A stretch of DNA of 64,000 nucleotides from Deinococcus hopiensis KR-140 (GTDB lineage: Bacteria > Deinococcota > Deinococci > Deinococcales > Deinococcaceae), in assembly GCA_943327755.2 (NCBI GenBank), contig CALPYF020000001.1, forward strand, positions 62,001-126,000, in the 5' to 3' direction. Positions 59,717-64,000 of the stretch are shown in pieces. A model generated the notes under the pieces. The model was not told where the DNA came from. It made no database searches and saw nothing but the letters and a program-made list of their open reading frames with translations. The position numbers and the translations under genes were made by a program. How positions within the stretch are numbered: the first letter of the stretch is position 1; every line of letters starts with the position of its first letter.

Positions 59717-60363
59717 GAGGTCAGCCCGGCGTCGTCCGGCAGGGCCCGCAGTGTGCTCAGGGTCCGTTCGCGCAGGGCCAGTTCGGCGTCCACGCCCGCC
59801 GCGCGCGCCCAGGCCACCACGGCCTCCAGGACGTCCGCGATCCCGTCGGCCGAGGCTGGTGCGGCCTGCGCGGCCGCCAGCAGCGCCTCCTGCGCCGCCT
59901 CGGGCGTTGCCTTCGCGTGACCGGCGAGCTTCTGCGCCTTCGCCTCGCGTGCCAGGGCCCCCAGCGCGGCGGGAACGCGCTGCTCGGGCCGGCGCACGCG
60001 GTCACCGCGCTCGGCGGCCTTGATGGCCTGCCAGTTCGTCACGACCTCCTCACTGCCGCTCACGTCCGTCCCTGCGAACACGTGCGGGTGACGCCGTACG
60101 AGTTTCTCCACGATGGCCCGCTCCACGTCCGGGTACCCGAAGGTCCCGGCCTCCTCGGCAATCACGCTGTGGAACGCCACCTGCAGCAGCACGTCACCCA
60201 GCTCGTCAGGCAGGTCGGCCGGGTCGGGGCTGCTGACGGCGTCGGCCGCCTCGGCGGCTTCCTCCAGCAGGTAGGGACGCAGGGACTCGTGCGTCTGCTC
60301 ACGGTCCCAGGGGCAACCGTCCGGGGCGCGCAGGCGCCGCATGATCGAGAGGAGGTCCTGCAT
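59713..60363 (-). CDS. mazG: nucleoside triphosphate pyrophosphohydrolase MazG
   Basis: MazG removes pyrophosphate from aberrant NTPs or ppGpp-linked pools. The 216-aa protein has the typical start LLSIMRRLRAPDGCPWDREQTHESLRPYLLEEAAEA with the metal-binding ExxE motifs in EEAAEAAD and LPDELGDVLLQVAFHS. Length is between one-domain and two-domain MazG proteins. A TAGAGT box lies 7 bases before the ATG; longer upstream starts would read into non-coding DNA. Confidence 0.92.
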   Translation of the reverse strand: MQDLLSIMRRLRAPDGCPWDREQTHESLRPYLLEEAAEAADAVSSPDPADLPDELGDVLLQVAFHSVIAEEAGTFGYPDVERAIVEKLVRRHPHVFAGTDVSGSEEVVTNWQAIKAAERGDRVRRPEQRVPAALGALAREAKAQKLAGHAKATPEAAQEALLAAAQAAPASADGIADVLEAVVAWARAAGVDAELALRERTLSTLRALPDDAGLTS

Positions 60364-60468
60364 GTCCCCCACTCTAGAGCGCGCGTGAGCGCCAGGGCCG
60401 CCCTGACCCGCGGCGACCCTCACGGGCACTTCACGCCCCGTCAGGAAAGGTGTGATGCACTGACACGC

Positions 60469-60936
60469 ATGACCACCCCCCGCACCCTGACCCGCGCCGC
60501 CCTGGCCGCCCCGCTGCTGGCCCTGGGCCTCGCCTCCGCCCAGGCGCCCGCCCCGAGCGCCCAGCAGCTCGCCACCGCCACGTACGTGATCCTCGATCCC
60601 GTCATTGAGGGCAACCAGAACCTCGTGAACGCCGACCAGCGCCGCAGCATCCTGGAGGCCATGAAACGCGACAGCGGCGGCGCCCTGAAACGCCGCTACC
60701 CGCAGGCGACCATCGCCGCTACGCCCACCGCGAACGCCATCCAGGTGCGCCCGGTGTTCGTCGCGCCCAACGCGCTGGTGCCGTGGAACAAGCTGGGCGC
60801 CCGCCTGGAACTGCAGACGCCGCAGGGGCAGAAGTACAGCGTGAGCGAGACCTTCGGGATTAGCGTGCTGCTGCGCTACCGGGCGGAATTCGTGAACTAC
60901 ATGTACGACCAGCTCGCCACGCGCCTGCCCCGCTGA
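60469..60936 (+). CDS. small exported protein of unknown function, 155 aa
   Basis: The protein begins with a signal peptide (LTRAALAAPLLALGLASAQA) and continues as a ~130-residue soluble domain (YVILDPVIEGNQNLVNADQRRSILEAMKRDSGGALKRRYPQA...) with no known motif. It is probably periplasmic or surface-associated. The ATG was chosen at the start of the signal peptide. Confidence 0.72.
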   Translation: MTTPRTLTRAALAAPLLALGLASAQAPAPSAQQLATATYVILDPVIEGNQNLVNADQRRSILEAMKRDSGGALKRRYPQATIAATPTANAIQVRPVFVAPNALVPWNKLGARLELQTPQGQKYSVSETFGISVLLRYRAEFVNYMYDQLATRLPR

Positions 60937-60948
60937 GCCGACCGGCCC

Positions 60949-60985
60949 GCGCCGCCGCGCCTCCACCCCGGAGGTGCGGCGGCGC
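60949..60985 (+). terminator. terminator downstream of the 155-aa exported protein
   Basis: A 16-base arm from GCGCCGCCGC to GCCTCC pairs with GGAGGT to GCGGCGGCGC around a 5-base loop, with one mismatch. CTGTTGTGT follows. Confidence 0.75.
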
Positions 60986-61040
60986 CTGTTGTGTGCGGAG
61001 CGGTCGCGTCGCCCGGCTCAGTTCCGGGTCTGAAGGCCAC

Positions 61041-61068
61041 GTTCACACTGCTTTGCTGTTCACACTGC
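61041..61068 (+). promoter_or_regulatory. two direct repeats GTTCACACTGC upstream of an SDR gene
   Basis: The 11-base sequence GTTCACACTGC occurs at 61041 and 61058 (17-base period), about 30-60 bases upstream of the SDR ATG and 18 bases before its TAGGGT box. It looks like a tandem operator; no regulator gene is adjacent. Confidence 0.45.
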
Positions 61069-61099
61069 GGCTCCGGAGGCGCGTGTTAGGGTGCCGCCC

Positions 61100-61810
61100 A
61101 TGACGCAGACCACCCAGAAGAGCGCCTTCATCACCGGAGCCAGCAAGGGCATCGGGCACGCCGTCGCGCAGGCCCTGATCGCCGACGGGTACGCCGTGAC
61201 CATCACCAGCCGCAACGCCGAAGAGATCGCGCAGGTCGCCGCCGAACTGGGCACGGGCGCGCGCGGCGTCGCCTGCGATGTGAAAGACCCCCGCGCCGTG
61301 CAGGCCGCCGTGGACGCGCACGTGGCGGCCTTCGGCGGGCTGGACGTGCTGTTCGTGAACGCGGGCGTCGGGCACTTCGGGAACGTCGCGGACCTGAGCA
61401 TCGAGCAGTGGCAGGACGTGATCGACACGAACCTCAGCGGCGCGTTCTACACCGTCAAGGCCGCCATTCCCGCCCTGTCCGCGCGCGGCGGGTACATCTT
61501 CACGCTGTCCAGCCTCGCCGGGAAGAACCCCCTGCCGGGCGGCGGTGCGTACAACGCCAGTAAGTTCGGTCTGAACGGCCTCAGCGAGGTCCTGAACCTC
61601 GACCTGCGCGACCGGGGCATTAAGGTCACGCAGATCATGCCCGGCAGCGTCGCCACGCATTTCAACGGCCACACGCCCGATCAGGACAAGGACGCCTGGA
61701 AGATCCAGCCCGAGGACCTCGCGCAGCTCACCGTGGACCTGCTGCACATGCCCGAGCGGACCCTGCCCAGCCGCGTGGAAGTCCGCCCCAGCCGCCCGCC
61801 GAAGAAGTAA
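61100..61810 (+). CDS. short-chain dehydrogenase/reductase
   Basis: The 236-aa oxidoreductase has the cofactor loop ITGASKGIGHAVA, VNAG, the Ser of TLSSLAG and YNASKFGLNG with Tyr and Lys. The layout suits classical FabG-like SDRs, but it stands alone and the substrate is unknown. A TAGGGT box lies 7 bases before the ATG (leaderless). Confidence 0.88.
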   Translation: MTQTTQKSAFITGASKGIGHAVAQALIADGYAVTITSRNAEEIAQVAAELGTGARGVACDVKDPRAVQAAVDAHVAAFGGLDVLFVNAGVGHFGNVADLSIEQWQDVIDTNLSGAFYTVKAAIPALSARGGYIFTLSSLAGKNPLPGGGAYNASKFGLNGLSEVLNLDLRDRGIKVTQIMPGSVATHFNGHTPDQDKDAWKIQPEDLAQLTVDLLHMPERTLPSRVEVRPSRPPKK

Positions 61811-61816
61811 CCGGAG

Positions 61817-61878
61817 GATGGTCGGTGGGTGATGGAGGGGGGAGTACCTCTTCCGTCACCCATCACCTGTTGACCATC
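61817..61878 (+). terminator. long imperfect hairpin between the SDR and smpB genes
   Basis: GATGGTC/GACCATC and an inner GGTGATGG/CCATCACC stem enclose a 24-base loop, right after the SDR stop codon and before smpB. No U-tract. Confidence 0.45.
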
Positions 61879-61911
61879 AACGCGTTTTGCTCGTGCTGCT
61901 AGAATGCCCGG

Positions 61912-62334
61912 GTGTACACGAACCGCCGCGCTCACTACGAGTACGAACTGCTGGAGCGCTTCGAGGCGGGGATCAGCCTGACGGGCAGTGAAGTCAAGAG
62001 CATCCGCGCGGGCGGCGTGGACTTCCGCGACGCTTTCGCCCGCCTGAACGGCGGCAACATCGACCTGGAAGGTCTGTACATCCCGACCTACAAGGAAGCG
62101 ACGTACAACAACCACGAGCCCCGCCGCACCCGCCGCCTGCTGCTGCACCGCGAGGAGATCGGCAAGGTCAGGCGCGGCCTGGAACAGAAAGGCCTGACGC
62201 TGGTCCCGACCCGCCTGTACCAGAAGGGCAGGTTCTTCAAGGTGGAAATCGCGCTGGCGCGCGGCAAGAAATTGCACGACAAGCGCCGCGCCGAGGCCGA
62301 GAAGACCGTGCGCCGGGAGCTGCGCGAACTGTGA
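61912..62334 (+). CDS. smpB: SsrA-binding protein SmpB
   Basis: SmpB binds tmRNA and brings it to stalled ribosomes for trans-translation. The 140-aa protein has NRRAHYEYELLERFEAGISLTGSEVKSIRAG at the start and LYQKGRFFKVEIALARGKKLHDKR, with the basic C-terminal tail used in decoding. GTG start with a TAGAATN6 box and extended TGC just before it, no Shine-Dalgarno sequence. The ssrA gene is not in the window. Its stop overlaps the next start (GTGA). Confidence 0.96.
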   Translation: MYTNRRAHYEYELLERFEAGISLTGSEVKSIRAGGVDFRDAFARLNGGNIDLEGLYIPTYKEATYNNHEPRRTRRLLLHREEIGKVRRGLEQKGLTLVPTRLYQKGRFFKVEIALARGKKLHDKRRAEAEKTVRRELREL

Positions 62335-63719
62335 AGCGGCTGAACATCGGCCTGCCGGGCCGCCGCACCGCCCTGACCGCCGCTGCCGCCAGCCTGCTGC
62401 TCATCGGGCTGGCCGGCGCGCAGATCGCCTTCTCGCGCCTGAACCTCGCCGGGCGCGAGGTGCAGAGCATCCAGCTGTACGGCGCGGAGTACGCCAGCCA
62501 GAGCAACCTCAGCAGCCTGCTGAGCATCTCGCAGGACAGCGGCGTCGTCCGCGTGACTGGCCTGGGCCACACCCTGCTGCTGCCGCTGGACGAGGACCAG
62601 CAGCGGGCCACCACCTCGTTCAACACCGTGCAGCTCGACACGCGGCGCGTCCAGGGCCGCACGGCCACGCTGGTCAACGGGAACCTGTATCTGCCGCTCG
62701 ACACGCTGGCCAGCGGCCTGGGCGCCCAGTACGAGCAGGGCAAGTTCACGGTGGCCGCGCCGAAACTCCTGGGTGTCAGCAGCCGCGCCGGGCGCGACAC
62801 CGACCGCGTCGTGCTGGACCTCAGCCGCGACGTCCAGATCGCCGACGAGCAGCGGGGTGACCGGATCGTCCTGACCCTCAGCGGCATCCAGGGCGACGCG
62901 CGGCGCTACACCACCCGCGGCGCGTTCATGCCGAGCGTCGAGGTCGCCCGCAGCGGCGCGAACCTGACCGTCACGCTGCCCCTCCCGGCCAGCAGCGGGT
63001 ACCGGGTCTTCAAGGTCGTGCGGGGCAGCGGCGTACGGATCGTCGTGGACGCCGGGCCCGGCGTGCCCAGCAGTGCCCCGGACGTGCTGTCACGCGTGAA
63101 CTCACCGCTGATCGTGCTCGACCCGGCCGTGGTGCCCGGCGTGGGCGGTGACGTGACCCTGGAAGTCGCCCGGCAGGCCGCGGAACTGCTGAGCGCCAAG
63201 GGCTGGCAGGTGCGCCTCACGCGGGACAGCGCCGCCGCCCTGAACGGCGAGCAGATCCTGACCCTGGCCCGCCAGAGCGACGTGTACCTCGCGCTTGACC
63301 TGGGCCGCCTGCCCGGCGCCAAGCGCAGCGGCGTGACCGTGTACGAGCAGACGGGCCGCGCGGGCAGCCAGCTGATCAACACCCTGCGGGGCGGCAGCAG
63401 CGCGCCCTACAGCACGCTGGTCGTGGCCGGGGCGGGCAGCACCCGCCGCCTGGGTGAACTGCTGCGCGGCGAACTCAAGGGCGGCGGCGTGACCGCCCGG
63501 CAGCAGAGCATCAGCCGCCTGCAACGGCTCGGGGAGGCCCCGCAGGCCGCGCTGCTGCTGGAACTGGGCTGGGCGAACAACGCGCAGGACCTCGCCACGC
63601 TGGGCAGCGACGCTCGGCAGAAGATCCTGTCGGTGGCCGTGGCCCGCTCGGTCGCCACGTACCTGACCGCCCGCGCGAACAACAACGCGAACCTCAGCGT
63701 GCAGGGGGTCACCCCGTGA
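62331..63719 (+). CDS. degenerate N-acetylmuramoyl-L-alanine amidase-like protein
   Basis: The 462-aa exported protein has a signal peptide (to ~31), two N-terminal beta-rich regions (~35-145 and ~146-245, the second AMIN-like) and a C-terminal amidase_3 fold (~258-450). The fold is clear from TLEVARQAAELLSAKGWQVRLTRDS and ALLLELGWANNAQD, where Glu411 is the catalytic Glu. But the DPGHGG zinc His is replaced (IVLDPAVVPG, 262-270), as is the second His (YLALDLG, 319-325). It is likely inactive and may bind or regulate peptidoglycan enzymes. GTG start coupled to smpB. Confidence 0.8.
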   Translation: MKRLNIGLPGRRTALTAAAASLLLIGLAGAQIAFSRLNLAGREVQSIQLYGAEYASQSNLSSLLSISQDSGVVRVTGLGHTLLLPLDEDQQRATTSFNTVQLDTRRVQGRTATLVNGNLYLPLDTLASGLGAQYEQGKFTVAAPKLLGVSSRAGRDTDRVVLDLSRDVQIADEQRGDRIVLTLSGIQGDARRYTTRGAFMPSVEVARSGANLTVTLPLPASSGYRVFKVVRGSGVRIVVDAGPGVPSSAPDVLSRVNSPLIVLDPAVVPGVGGDVTLEVARQAAELLSAKGWQVRLTRDSAAALNGEQILTLARQSDVYLALDLGRLPGAKRSGVTVYEQTGRAGSQLINTLRGGSSAPYSTLVVAGAGSTRRLGELLRGELKGGGVTARQQSISRLQRLGEAPQAALLLELGWANNAQDLATLGSDARQKILSVAVARSVATYLTARANNNANLSVQGVTP

Positions 63720-64000
63720 GCGTGCCCCGCAAGCTGTTCTCGCCGTTCAACGTGGTGGCCGCCGCGCTGCTCGTCGCGTCCGTCCTGGCCCTGCAGGCGG
63801 TGCAGCGCACGCCGCCCACGCCCGAGCCTCCCAAGCTGGAGCTGACCGAACGGCAGACCCTGAAGGTCAAGGTGTACTTCACGGACGCGCAGGTGCAGAC
63901 CCTGAAACCCGAGACCCGCACCGTGCAGGTGTCACGTACGAACACCCGTTCGGTCGCGCAGGCCGCCGTGGACGTCTGGGCCCGCGGGCCGTACGACCAG
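63716..64000 (+). CDS. GerMN-like protein (3' end outside window)
   Basis: The visible 95 residues start MSVPRKLFSPFNVV, have one N-terminal membrane anchor (VVAAALLVASVLALQAV) and then a domain (KLELTERQTLKVKVYFTDAQVQTLKPETRTV...AQAAVDVWARGP) that resembles the start of a GerMN (sporulation/germination) domain. GTG start coupled to the amidase-like stop, so the two envelope proteins are likely made together. Confidence 0.6.
   Translation, partial: MSVPRKLFSPFNVVAAALLVASVLALQAVQRTPPTPEPPKLELTERQTLKVKVYFTDAQVQTLKPETRTVQVSRTNTRSVAQAAVDVWARGPYDQ

Overview
This is a GC-rich bacterial chromosome segment that looks like the genus Deinococcus. The signs are the strong GC bias at third codon positions, a menaquinone-pathway futalosine hydrolase, a NucS-type endonuclease, a Thermus-like ba3 oxidase with its tiny subunit IIa, a DUF4384/PEGA surface protein, and many genes that start 5-7 bases after a TAnnnT box with no ribosome binding site, which is the leaderless-mRNA pattern known from Deinococcus. 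Most of the window is ordinary housekeeping chromosome. There is no transposase, integrase, rRNA or CRISPR array.

Layout. 1-4.9 kb: three coupled exported proteins and an M16 metalloprotease. 5-10 kb: a fatty-acid synthesis cluster (fabH, fabD, a DinB-like gene, fabG, acpP, fabF). 10.3-13.6 kb: trigger factor and a divergent fusion of a cyclic-nucleotide-binding domain to a thioredoxin-reductase-like flavoprotein. 13.6-13.9 kb: tRNA-Leu(UAG) and tRNA-His. 14-18.9 kb: a cupredoxin, a CBS/ba3-oxidase/cytochrome c operon and a SARP/BTAD-type regulator. 18.9-25.8 kb: acyl-CoA dehydrogenase, esterase, SufU, M20 amidohydrolase, small proteins and two oxidoreductases. 25.9-29.5 kb: pyrR-pyrB-phosphatase-pyrC behind a leader with a PyrR-binding consensus and a leader peptide. 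29.6-35 kb: Hsp20, several envelope or unknown proteins, and a divergent Lrp/alanine dehydrogenase pair. 35-41.9 kb: ABC exporter, aldo/keto reductase, primase, cupin, SnoaL-like and PfpI-like proteins. 41.9-43.5 kb: an AT-rich two-gene island. 43.5-48 kb: the glycine cleavage operon gcvT-gcvH-gcvP. 48-64 kb: mixed small enzymes, his genes, NucS, a response regulator, MqnB, Nudix and MazG proteins, SmpB and envelope proteins.

Most notable is the AT-rich island at 41.9-43.5 kb. It encodes an OAS/CD-NTase-like nucleotidyltransferase overlapping a PD-(D/E)XK-like protein, behind a promoter whose 17-bp spacer is a perfect palindrome. This fits a compact, regulated CBASS-like defence module, although that is inference from motifs. 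The window is also rich in readable regulatory DNA: TTGAAC/GTTCAA palindromes at fabH and acpP, 11-bp-phased repeats in front of the oxidase operon next to a SARP-like gene, a HAIR-like element at hsp20, twin palindromes between lrp and ald, and an ~84-bp upstream sequence shared by the cupin and PfpI genes. Two proteins of known folds have lost catalytic residues: an amidase_3-like protein and a phosphatidylserine-decarboxylase-like protein.
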